Program-made: the position numbers and the translations under genes | Source of the DNA: Citrobacter freundii | Lineage (GTDB): Bacteria; Bacteroidota; Bacteroidia; Chitinophagales; Chitinophagaceae | Direction: 5' to 3' | DNA: 14,114 nucleotides | Assembly (NCBI GenBank): GCA_003243445.1 | Contig: QFQQ01000106.1 | Location: 1-14,114, forward strand | Part shown: one piece after another, positions 8,095-14,114 of the stretch | Layout: each line of letters begins with the position of its first letter | Position numbering within the stretch: position 1 is the stretch's first letter | Notes under the pieces: model-generated | What the model saw: the letters and a program-made list of their open reading frames with translations, nothing else | The model's database searches: none | What the model was told of the DNA's origin: nothing

Positions 8095-9207
8095 TTACTT
8101 AAACAAAAGTTTTCTTGTCATAAAAATAAATAACATAGTAAAAGCCAAAGTAAAATAAATAATAGAAAATAAAGGACTTAAAATAGTATAAGGGTCTTCC
8201 ACAGTACACTGACCTAATCAACTCAAAATAACAGAAGAAATGATAAAACTAAAAACCAAAAATTTATTTAATTTAGTTAAACAAGAAGTATAATTATTCA
8301 CAAAAGCAAAAAAATAAAAGGTTACAATACTCATTAACAAAGCGATAACACCTAAAATTTTATTAGGAATAGCACGTAAAATAGCATAAGCAAATAAAAA
8401 ATATCACTCGGGAACAATATGAACAGGTCTTATCATAGGATCAGCCTCAATAAATATTTCAGGGTCCCCTAAATTAAAAGGATAAATCAAAGAAAATACA
8501 ATAAACAACAACCAAATAATCACATTATAAGCATCTTTCCCCCAATATTCTGGACCAAAACAAATTTTATCATAATCACCATGACAATACAAACTGGAGG
8601 TTCTACCTGTATCATGCAAAAAAACCAAATGTAATAACATAACAACTAACAAACCTCAAGGAACCAAAAAATGTAAAACAAAAAAAAACTTCAAAGTAGC
8701 CCCAGTAACACCAAAACCTCTTCAAATTCAAGTAACAATAGTAGGGCCTCAAATAGGAATAACACTCAACAAACTAGTAATAACAACTGCCGCCCAAAAA
8801 CTCATTTGAGCTCAAACTAAAACATAACCTATAAAAGCTTCCATCATAATCAACAAATATAAAGTTAAACCTCTTATTCAAACTTTCTTCAAACGATATC
8901 TCATAAAAAACAAACCTTTAAAAATATGCAAATACAAAAAAACAAAAAACAAACTAGCACCATTAAAATGAAAAATACGAAAAATTCAACCAAAATTAAC
9001 CTCATATATAATATACTGAACAGTAGAAAAAGCTATCAAACTATCAACAGTATAATAAAAGGCCAAAAAAGTACCAGTTAAAATCTGAAATACTAAAATC
9101 ATACCCAATATTCTACCAAAATTTCAACTCAAAGTTAATCTTTTCCTAGAAGGTAAAGAAACTACTAAAGAATTCACAAAATTAATAATATTATTATTTC
9201 TTTTTAT
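8095..9207 (-). CDS. cytb: Cytochrome b
   Basis: This is the central subunit of complex III, carrying hemes bL and bH and forming the quinol-oxidation and quinone-reduction sites. The product is 370 aa with an ATA start (9207-9205) directly after tRNA-Phe and a TAA at 8097-8095, the same length as in C. elegans. The four heme ligands are present at the usual 14-residue spacing: His80/His94 and His179/His193. The Qo-site PEWY motif is at 266-269, within PVHIVPEWYFLFAYA. Intermembrane segments around HGDYDKICFGPEYWGKDAYN are well kept. Confidence 0.98.
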
Positions 9208-9265
9208 TACTCCTAAATATTCTTGACTTCTTCAGAGTCATATTTTATAAATAAACTAAAAGAGT
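9208..9265 (-). tRNA. trnF: tRNA-Phe (anticodon GAA)
   Basis: The anticodon stem TGACT/AGTCA is perfect and holds loop CTGAAGA, giving GAA. The acceptor ACTCTTT/TAGGAGT has six pairs. It has a D arm and no T arm. It abuts the cytb ATA start. Confidence 0.93.
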
Positions 9266-9320
9266 ATGTAATCAAACCCTTTTGCATCAAAAACAAATAT
9301 TCTTTCTAAACTAAATTACA
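9266..9320 (-). tRNA. trnQ: tRNA-Gln (anticodon TTG)
   Basis: The acceptor TGTAATT/GATTACA pairs throughout with one wobble. The anticodon stem TTTGT/GCAAA holds loop TTTTGAT, giving TTG. There is no T arm. Its first base coincides with the predicted discriminator of tRNA-Arg. Confidence 0.92.
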
Positions 9321-9377
9321 AAGATGTAATTCTTTTTGGACCGTAACCAAACATAGGAAATATCTATTTTTCATCTT
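9320..9377 (-). tRNA. trnR: tRNA-Arg (anticodon ACG)
   Basis: The acceptor AAGATG/CATCTT is sound. The anticodon stem TTTGG/CCAAA is perfect and holds loop TTACGGT, giving ACG. It reads the CGN box, as in C. elegans. It has a D arm and no T arm. Confidence 0.93.
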
Positions 9378-9437
9378 ACTTCTCCCAAAAGGAACTTTAC
9401 CTTATCAAGATAATATAATATATTTTTACTAGAAAAG
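9378..9437 (-). tRNA. trnI: tRNA-Ile (anticodon GAT)
   Basis: The acceptor CTTTTCT/GGAGAAG is fully paired with two G-U. The anticodon stem TTATC/GGTAA holds loop TTGATAA, giving GAT. It follows nad2 with one spare base. Confidence 0.92.
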
Positions 9438-9438
9438 T

Positions 9439-10284
9439 TTAAATAACAGAAATCAATATTAAAGGAAATAATAAAAAGTAAAAAAACTTATTATTAGTAA
9501 CATTCATATTATTATTTTTTATTCTTAAATTAATTAACCAAAAACTAAAAGACAAAACAGACAAAAATATAATAAACAATATCAACAAAATAAAAAAACT
9601 ATCAAATTTAAAAATTTCACTTAAAGAAAAAACCTTAACAAAAAAAGAAACTCTAAAAGGAATATTCAAAAAAACTAAAGTAGTTTCTCAATTAACAAAA
9701 TTATAACTTAATTTATTAAAATTTCTAATCAAAATAACTATCAAAATAAAATAATACAAAAACAAATAAAAAGAATTCAAAAAAGAAACAAAAATACCTA
9801 AAATAATTCAATTAAAAGATTCAGTAGAAGAAATAATCATCAAATTCTTATAACTTTTCATAACAAACATTTGTAAATAACAAAATAACAAACCCAAAAT
9901 TAAAATATAAAAAGCACCAAAAAAAAACATTTGCAACAAAATTACCAGAAATGGTAATTTCTGAAAAGTCAAAAACCATATCAAACTATAATTAAAAATA
10001 TTATTAGTAACATTAAAAACCCAAAAATGTAATGGAGCAACACCAATTTTCATTAAAACAACAAAAAACTGAAAAATACCACCAGAAAAAATTAAAAACA
10101 ACAAACCTAAACTCTCTTGAATAATAAAATAATTAAAAATTCTCCTATAACTTTTACTTCTTTTATTCAATAAAACAAACAAAATAGTTATCATCAAAAA
10201 AATACTTCATCAAACTAAAATATTACTAGTTAATAATCTCAATAAAGTAAAAAACAAAGTCAAAAAAACCAAAAACAAAATAAT
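9439..10284 (-). CDS. nad2: NADH dehydrogenase subunit 2
   Basis: This is the third antiporter-like subunit of complex I and usually the least conserved. The product is 281 aa with an ATT start (10284-10282) directly after tRNA-Ser(AGN) and a TAA at 9441-9439, the same length as in C. elegans. Recognisable parts are LLTSNILVWW near the N-terminus, QESLGLLF at 56-63 with Glu57, LMKIGVAPLHFW at 77-88 with the conserved Lys79, and SSTESFNW near 155-162. The C-terminal part is Phe/Ile-rich with little identity to distant homologues, and fits by position and length. Confidence 0.96.
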
Positions 10285-10338
10285 AAGCGAGCAGGAATAA
10301 CCTAGAACAAATTTAGAAGACTTGTTTACAAACTCGCT
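10285..10338 (-). tRNA. trnS1: tRNA-Ser(AGN) (anticodon TCT)
   Basis: The acceptor AGCGAGT/GCTCGCT is fully paired. The anticodon stem CAAGT/ATTTG holds loop CTTCTAA, giving TCT. The D arm is missing and a T-side arm is kept, the usual form for nematode mitochondrial tRNA-Ser. TCT reads AGN as Ser, matching the AGA codons at conserved Ser sites. Confidence 0.93.
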
Positions 10339-10393
10339 AGTTGACGTATATCTTTTGCGCTTAAAACAAATGCACTTCTTATGCTATATCAAC
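10339..10393 (-). tRNA. trnL2: tRNA-Leu(UUR) (anticodon TAA)
   Basis: The acceptor GTTGAT pairs with GTCAAC. The anticodon stem TTTGT/GCAAA holds loop TTTAAGC, giving TAA. There is no T arm. TTA and TTG are the main Leu codons here, so this is probably the busiest tRNA in the genome. Confidence 0.9.
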
Positions 10394-10456
10394 TGAAATG
10401 TGGAACATCCATTTCCAAATTAAAAGTTTGGCACTTTAAATTTAAGTTAACACTTC
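10394..10456 (-). tRNA. trnK: tRNA-Lys (anticodon TTT)
   Basis: The acceptor GAAGTGT/ACATTTC is fully paired with one G-U. The anticodon stem CCAAA/TTTGG is perfect and holds loop CTTTTAA, giving TTT. At 63 nt it is one of the longest tRNAs here, as in C. elegans. Confidence 0.94.
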
Positions 10457-10462
10457 TTTAAA

Positions 10463-11062
10463 TTACTCATTTAAATACAAATAAATCAAACGAGAAAAAA
10501 TATAACTTTGAATAAAAAAAACAAAACACTCTATCATAATAGCTAAAACCGAAATTCAAATATATTTATCTCCTAAACTCAACTCTAAACCTTGATATAA
10601 TATCATACTAATTAAATGACCTACCATAATATTAACAGTCAAACGAACAGTTAAAGCCAAAGGACGAGAAAATTCTCTAACTAATTCAACCATCAACATA
10701 CTAAAAGTTTTCAAAAAACTATCACCCTCTTTACTCATATAAATAGAAAATTTCTCCCTAGAAATAAAAGTTAATAAAGTTCTTATTCAAGCAACTGCAG
10801 CATAAGTAAAAGTAAACTCAACTATACCACAAGGACAAAAAGAATAAGTAAAATAACCACCAAAACAACAAGTTAACAAAACAATAAATGTAAAAACAGA
10901 AATAACAGAACTTAAAGGCAAAATTCTAGAATAACTAAAAACACCAACTAAACTTCTTAAAAAATTCTTAACTAAAGAATTCAACATACCTTCCTTAAAA
11001 TAAAACAAATATTGTAAAACAAAAACAAACATAAAAATATCTAAAAAAAAGACCTGATTAAT
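10463..11062 (-). CDS. atp6: ATP synthase F0 subunit a (ATP6)
   Basis: This subunit forms the proton half-channels beside the c-ring of mitochondrial ATP synthase. The product is 199 aa with an ATT start (11062-11060) immediately after the nad1 TAA and in the same frame, and a TAA at 10465-10463. The length matches C. elegans. The N-terminus reads INQVFFLDIFMFVF. The essential arginine sits in LALTVRLTVNI (Arg140, codon CGT), following FSRPLAL. The C-terminus ends LIYLYLNE. No atp8 lies beside it, as is normal for chromadorean nematodes. Confidence 0.98.
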
Positions 11063-11935
11063 TTAATAAAATAACAAAGCATAATAACCCAAAAAGATCA
11101 AAGAAATTGGTAATAATTTAAATCAAAATAAACTCATCATCAAATCATAACGATAACGAGGATAAGAACTACGAATAAAAATTAAAATAGAAAAAATCAA
11201 AAAGCTAGCAAAAATAGAAAAATCAAAAAATATAACAGAAGATAAAACACTAAAAAAAATCAAACTCCCATATTCACTCAAAAATAACAAAACAAAAGCT
11301 ACACTGGCAAATTCAACATTATAACCTCTAACCAACTCTCTTTCACCCTCAGAAAAATCAAACGGTGCACGATTTAATTCAGCAATAATTATAATTAAAA
11401 AAGGAATATAAATAATCAACAAATCCAAATTAAACTTATAAACAAAATTAAAAACATTATTATGAATAATAATACACAAGATATACAAAGAAAAAGCAAT
11501 TTCATAAGAAATTCTCTGTCTTCTAGCACGAATAGCACCAATCATTCCATACTTAGATTTACTAACAATACCCCTAATCAAAGTAGTATAAACAGAGAAA
11601 CCAATTAAACACAAAAAAAACAAAACAGCAAATTCAAAACTTAAAAAATCAAAAAAATAAGGAATAGTAAATCACTCCATATACATAACAACAAAAGAAA
11701 TACCAGGTACTAACAAAAAAGAAACCTCAGAAGAATTAATAGGTGTTAATTGTTCCTTTTTCAACAACTTAACACCATCCAACAAAGCTTGAGCTAAACC
11801 CATAAAAGTAACTTTTGTTGGCCCCAAACGATTCTGAGAACTACCTAACAAATGACGTTCATATAAAGTAATAAAAGCAATACTCTGAACAATAAAAATT
11901 ATTATCAAAATAATTATCAATAAAACCAAAATAAT
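11063..11935 (-). CDS. nad1: NADH dehydrogenase subunit 1
   Basis: This complex I subunit lines the quinone-binding chamber and links the peripheral and membrane arms. The product is 290 aa with a TAA at 11065-11063. I chose ATT (11935-11933) because it abuts tRNA-Tyr and gives the C. elegans length. An in-frame TTG at 11938-11936 is the alternative and would overlap the tRNA by 3 nt. Motifs include TLYERHLLGSSQ from about residue 23, RLGPTKV at 36-42, the loop AELNRAPFDFSEGESELVSG at 185-204 followed by YNVEF, and SSYPRYRYDLMM near the C-terminus. These are among the most conserved ND1 stretches. Confidence 0.97.
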
Positions 11936-11991
11936 CAAGAGTAATAAACTTTAGATTTACAGTCTAACATTTTAAATTAAACTAAACTCTT
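11936..11991 (-). tRNA. trnY: tRNA-Tyr (anticodon GTA)
   Basis: The anticodon stem TTAGA/TCTAA is perfect and holds loop CTGTAAA, giving GTA. The acceptor AAGAGT pairs with ACTCTT. It has a D arm and no T arm. Its 3' end defines the likely nad1 start. Confidence 0.92.
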
Positions 11992-11997
11992 CAAAAA

Positions 11998-12056
11998 ATT
12001 AAGAGATTAACTCTTTGATTAACAGTCAAAAGTTCTTAAATTAAACTAACCCTTAA
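11998..12056 (-). tRNA. trnN: tRNA-Asn (anticodon GTT)
   Basis: The acceptor TTAAGGG/CTCTTAA is fully paired with one G-U. The anticodon stem TTTGA/TCAAA holds loop CTGTTAA, giving GTT. It has a D arm and no T arm. Confidence 0.93.
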
Positions 12057-12058
12057 AA

Positions 12059-12109
12059 TAACTACGAGAAAACTCAAAAATTGCTTTCAAAGCAATTCCA
12101 CAAATAGTT
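12059..12109 (-). tRNA. trnS2: tRNA-Ser(UCN) (anticodon TGA)
   Basis: The acceptor AACTAT pairs with GTAGTT. The anticodon stem ATTGC/GCAAT is perfect and holds loop TTTGAAA, giving TGA. There is no D arm. The 5' end, and so the rrnS 3' end, could be off by a few bases. Confidence 0.9.
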
Positions 12110-12809
12110 AATTTTTAAATTCAGGTTCCCCTAAATTTACTTTACTACAACTTACTCCCCTTTGGGGAATTGATGGATGATTTGTACCACTTCTAGATAA
12201 TCTTCAAAGAGATATAAAAACTCTTTTACTGTCTTTTACATTTTCAATCAATATACTAATATTAATATCCACATAACAAAATATTGTAGGTCAAATGTTA
12301 CTTTTGTCATAAACCAGGTATATATCTATTTTACTAAATTAAAAATTTTTATTTATAATCCTTAAGAATAAAATAAACGATCATACATGAATCCAAAGAC
12401 TAAGTAGTTAATGAGGGTTCTCAATTATTACTCAACCTCCAAAGATAATTTAGAAAGTCTGCCAATATTTTTTCAGTTTAAATACTACTCTACTCCTGCT
12501 CTTTTTATTTTTAACTAATTAGGTACTAATCTAATTCGTTCAATAAAATTTAAAATTATAAGAAAAAATAAAAAAAAATTCTAATTCTACCTAAAATTTT
12601 TAAAGTCAAAAAATAATTCTTATAATTAAACACAATTAGAGTACAAGCTTCAACTAGTCTAGCCGATTATTCTGGAACAAGTGTTATACAAGCGATAAAT
12701 TGCCAAGATAAAATTTCATTGTCTATTCAGTAAATTAAAATTAAATAATACCATTTTAAATCGTCAAAAACCATAATCAAATTTTTAAACTCTGGAAGAA
12801 AACTTCAAA
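12110..12809 (-). rRNA. rrnS: Small subunit (12S) ribosomal RNA
   Basis: This is a reduced mitochondrial SSU rRNA of about 700 nt between tRNA-Glu and tRNA-Ser(UCN), close to the C. elegans length. The 530-loop region reads TTCCAGAATAATCGGCTA on the minus strand (about 12677-12660). The 3' domain has a CCCCAAAGGGG hairpin (12167-12157) followed by AAGTTGTAGTAAAGTAAAT (12153-12135), the counterpart of the decoding-site GAAGTCGTAACA segment. Ends are set by the neighbouring tRNAs. Confidence 0.95.
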
Positions 12810-12865
12810 TAAGATAAATAACCAACTCCTCGAAAAAGAATTATACTTAATTATACTATTATCTC
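12810..12865 (-). tRNA. trnE: tRNA-Glu (anticodon TTC)
   Basis: The acceptor GAGATAA/TTATCTT is fully paired with one G-U. The anticodon stem ATTCT/GGAGT holds loop TTTTCGA, giving TTC. It is 56 nt with no T arm and is directly followed by rrnS. Confidence 0.92.
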
Positions 12866-12870
12866 TTAAA

Positions 12871-12927
12871 TACAGAAATAAATTTTTGATTTTGAAGATC
12901 AATAGTTTAAACTTAACTTACATCTGT
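12871..12927 (-). tRNA. trnW: tRNA-Trp (anticodon TCA)
   Basis: The acceptor ACAGA pairs with TCTGT. The anticodon stem TTGAT/ATCAA is perfect and holds loop CTTCAAA, giving TCA. This reads both TGA and TGG as Trp, which fits the many in-frame TGA codons. It is 57 nt, the same as in C. elegans, and its 5' end marks the end of nad4L. Confidence 0.94.
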
Positions 12928-13162
12928 AAAAAATACAATAATCATTACCATAAAATTTCATATTACCTACCATAACAATTATACCCAAAATTCTAGAAAC
13001 AACAGAAAAACATATAAAATAAAAAAACATCATCTCTGTTAAAAAAGAAGAAAACTTCAAAAATAAACTCAACATTAAAAATTCTAAAGAGATTAAAACA
13101 AAAATCAAACGCTGTCACTTAAAAATAAATATAAATAATCTAACAAATAAAAAAATAATCAT
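12928..13162 (-). CDS. nad4L: NADH dehydrogenase subunit 4L
   Basis: This is a three-helix complex I subunit next to nad6. ATG at 13162-13160 is the only ATG start in this genome, and its A is shared with the last base of the nad6 TAA. The product is 78 aa, ending GNDYCIF, with a single-T stop just before tRNA-Trp; reading on would run into the tRNA. Motifs are FKWQRLIF, the conserved glutamate of LISLEFLML (Glu27), SSILGMIVMVGNMKFYG with ATA read as Met and AGA as Ser. TGA at codon 16 encodes Trp. Confidence 0.96.
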
Positions 13163-13596
13163 TATAACTTACGTAAACCACCAGAAAAATTCAAATAATA
13201 ACTACTAAAATTCATAAAAAAAATTAAAATACCTAAGATAAAAACAAAAACAAATCAGTAAATTCTATAATAAAATCCCCTCAAAGATAAAAAAGAAAAA
13301 TTAAATAAATAATCTAAACTTAAATAAATAATCCTTAAAACAAAACAAAACAAATACAAAAAACTTTTATTTAAATTAATTTTAGACAACCTAGAGAAAT
13401 AAACCAAAATAACAAAAATACCACTTAAAAACAACAAACAAACAAAATAAGAAAATCAAATATGCAAACTAAAAGACATTAAAGGTATCCTAAATAGCAA
13501 GGAAAAAATTAAAAAGAAACTACTCTTTATAGGATCAATATTAATATAACTAATTACCCCACTTAAGAAAGAAAGAAATAAAAACAACTTTAAAAT
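13162..13596 (-). CDS. nad6: NADH dehydrogenase subunit 6
   Basis: This complex I membrane subunit includes the helix with a pi-bulge that couples quinone reduction to proton pumping. The product is 144 aa with an ATT start (13596-13594) immediately after tRNA-Val and a TAA at 13164-13162, the same length as in C. elegans. The readable family core is DPMKSSFF near residue 20, SMPLMSFSLHIWFSYFVCL and FLSGIFVILVYFSSLSK, the last being the most conserved ND6 segment. It ends YYLNFSGGLRKL. The stop overlaps the nad4L ATG by one base. Confidence 0.96.
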
Positions 13597-13650
13597 AGAA
13601 TTTTAAACCTATTCATTGTAAGTGAATTATTCTAATTAAACTAAAAATTC
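13597..13650 (-). tRNA. trnV: tRNA-Val (anticodon TAC)
   Basis: The acceptor GAATTTT/AAAATTC is perfect. The anticodon stem ATTCA/TGAAT is perfect and holds loop CTTACAA, giving TAC. It has no T arm and is directly followed by the nad6 ATT. Confidence 0.95.
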
Positions 13651-13658
13651 TCTTATTT

Positions 13659-13712
13659 TCAGCAACAATTCTTAACGTCCCAAACGTTATATTTTTAATA
13701 AACTAAATGCTG
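13659..13712 (-). tRNA. trnP: tRNA-Pro (anticodon TGG)
   Basis: The acceptor CAGCA pairs with TGCTG. The anticodon stem TAACG/CGTTA is perfect and holds loop TTTGGGA, giving TGG. It is the first gene after the control region on the coding strand, as in C. elegans. Confidence 0.94.
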
Positions 13713-13727
13713 ATTAACTTATTATAT

Positions 13728-13747
13728 AAAGATATAACTATATCTTT
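13728..13747. repeat. Control-region hairpin 1 (9 bp)
   Basis: AAAGATATA (13728-13736) pairs with TATATCTTT (13739-13747) around a 2-nt loop. It is the hairpin nearest tRNA-Pro. Confidence 0.8.
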
Positions 13748-13755
13748 TTTTATAT

Positions 13756-13805
13756 TATATATATCATTATTGTTATTTTTATAAATAACAATAATGATAT
13801 ATATA
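13756..13805. repeat. Control-region hairpin 2 (23 bp, perfect)
   Basis: The arms at 13756-13778 and 13783-13805 are exact reverse complements with a TTAT loop. The core is ATATCATTATTG paired with CAATAATGATAT. Confidence 0.9.
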
Positions 13806-13843
13806 TATTTATTTATATTTATTATATAAATATAAATAAATAT
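13805..13843. repeat. Control-region hairpin 3 (17 bp, perfect)
   Basis: The arms at 13805-13821 and 13827-13843 are exact reverse complements, with a 5-nt TTATA loop. It shares its first base with the foot of hairpin 2, so the two stems would stack. Confidence 0.88.
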
Positions 13844-13852
13844 TATATGTAT

Positions 13853-13931
13853 ATATTTATTTATAATCTTATATCTATATTTCCCTTTTAAGGGAAATAT
13901 AAATAAGATGTATAAGATTATAAATAAATAT
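13853..13931. repeat. Control-region hairpin 4 (compound, GC-capped)
   Basis: The outer arms at 13853-13873 and 13911-13931 form 21 perfect pairs. Inside is a second stem, ATATTTCCCTT (13877-13887) with AAGGGAAATAT (13890-13900). The CCC/GGG pairs are the only GC cluster in this half of the control region. The 3' side carries a second AAGATG-like copy that forms the internal loop. Confidence 0.88.
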
Positions 13932-13975
13932 TATATGTATTATAATTTTATAAATATAAAATTATAATACATATA
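13932..13975. repeat. Control-region hairpin 5 (20 bp, perfect)
   Basis: The arms at 13932-13951 and 13956-13975 are exact reverse complements with an AAAT loop. It begins one base after hairpin 4 ends. Confidence 0.88.
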
Positions 13976-13983
13976 TAAATATA

Positions 13984-14050
13984 TTAAATACTAGTATTAT
14001 TTTTAATTAGAAATTTTAATTTCTAATTAAAAAATAAGTACAGTATTTAA
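13984..14050. repeat. Control-region hairpin 6 (long, imperfect)
   Basis: The inner stem at 14000-14014 with 14019-14033 is 15 perfect pairs around a TTTA loop. The outer stem TTAAATACT (13984-13992) with AGTATTTAA (14042-14050) is nine pairs. Mismatched sequence lies between the two stems. Confidence 0.82.
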
Positions 14051-14114
14051 ATATATATATATATATATATATAGCTATATATATATATCTATATATATAT
14101 ATATATATATATAT
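14051..14114. repeat. AT-dinucleotide tract at right end
   Basis: (AT)n is broken by AGCT at 14073-14076 and ATCT at 14087-14090. It has the same plan and 14-nt spacing as 1-64, which supports joining or overlap of the two ends. Confidence 0.88.

Larger units (their letters stand above)
13713..14114. other. AT-rich control region, right part
   Basis: These 402 nt, almost all A or T, run from tRNA-Pro to the window end. No gene is visible. It holds six hairpins and ends in an AT tract. By position it is the homologue of the nematode AT-rich region, the presumed site of replication and transcription control. With 1-215 it would form about 617 nt if the molecule is circular. Confidence 0.9.

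Noticed and set aside
10457..11070. Search for atp8 near atp6
   Set aside because: There is no room: nad1, atp6 and tRNA-Lys are packed with at most a few bases between them. Absence of atp8 is normal in this nematode group.
11936..11938. TTG as the nad1 start codon
   Set aside because: It is in frame but overlaps tRNA-Tyr by three bases. ATT at 11935 fits the tiling and the family length better, although TTG is not excluded.
13713..14114. Hairpins read as a CRISPR-like array
   Set aside because: The hairpins differ in sequence and spacing, have no common repeat unit, and lie in a mitochondrial control region.

Overview
This window looks like a complete or nearly complete nematode mitochondrial genome, given as the complement of the coding strand. 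All 12 protein genes, both rRNAs and all 22 tRNAs that I can place lie on the minus strand. The DNA is extremely AT-rich, and the coding strand is strongly T-biased. In-frame TGA falls at conserved Trp positions and AGA/AGG at conserved Ser positions, so translation uses the invertebrate mitochondrial code (table 5). atp8 is absent. Nearly all tRNAs lack a T arm, and the two tRNA-Ser lack a D arm instead. These are hallmarks of chromadorean nematodes. Protein sequences, gene lengths and order agree closely with what I know of Caenorhabditis elegans mtDNA, so a rhabditid, probably Caenorhabditis or a near relative, is the best guess.

Layout, read along the coding strand (high to low coordinate): AT-rich control region (14114-13713), trnP, trnV, nad6, nad4L, trnW, trnE, rrnS, trnS(UCN), trnN, trnY, nad1, atp6, trnK, trnL(UUR), trnS(AGN), nad2, trnI, trnR, trnQ, trnF, cytb, trnL(CUN), cox3, trnT, nad4, cox1, a 97-nt hairpin cluster, trnM, trnD, trnG, cox2, trnH, rrnL, nad3, nad5, trnA, a 118-nt spacer, trnC, then the rest of the control region (215-1). 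If the molecule is circular, the two AT-rich ends join across the window boundary.

The products form the core of oxidative phosphorylation: complex I (nad1-6, nad4L), complex III (cytb), complex IV (cox1-3) and the proton channel of ATP synthase (atp6), with the rRNAs and tRNAs to translate them. The genes are packed end to end. Most start with ATT or ATA, and nad4L and nad5 appear to end on a single T that polyadenylation completes. tRNAs punctuate most junctions, consistent with a long precursor cut at tRNAs.

The unusual parts are these. The tRNA-Cys candidate sits between trnA and the control region instead of between cox1 and trnM. The usual trnC site holds a row of hairpins with no believable tRNA. 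The control region contains a run of long, nearly perfect hairpins. A segment of about 90 nt near the left end has roughly twice the GC content of its surroundings. I see no defence system, mobile-element gene or other novel protein-coding system.
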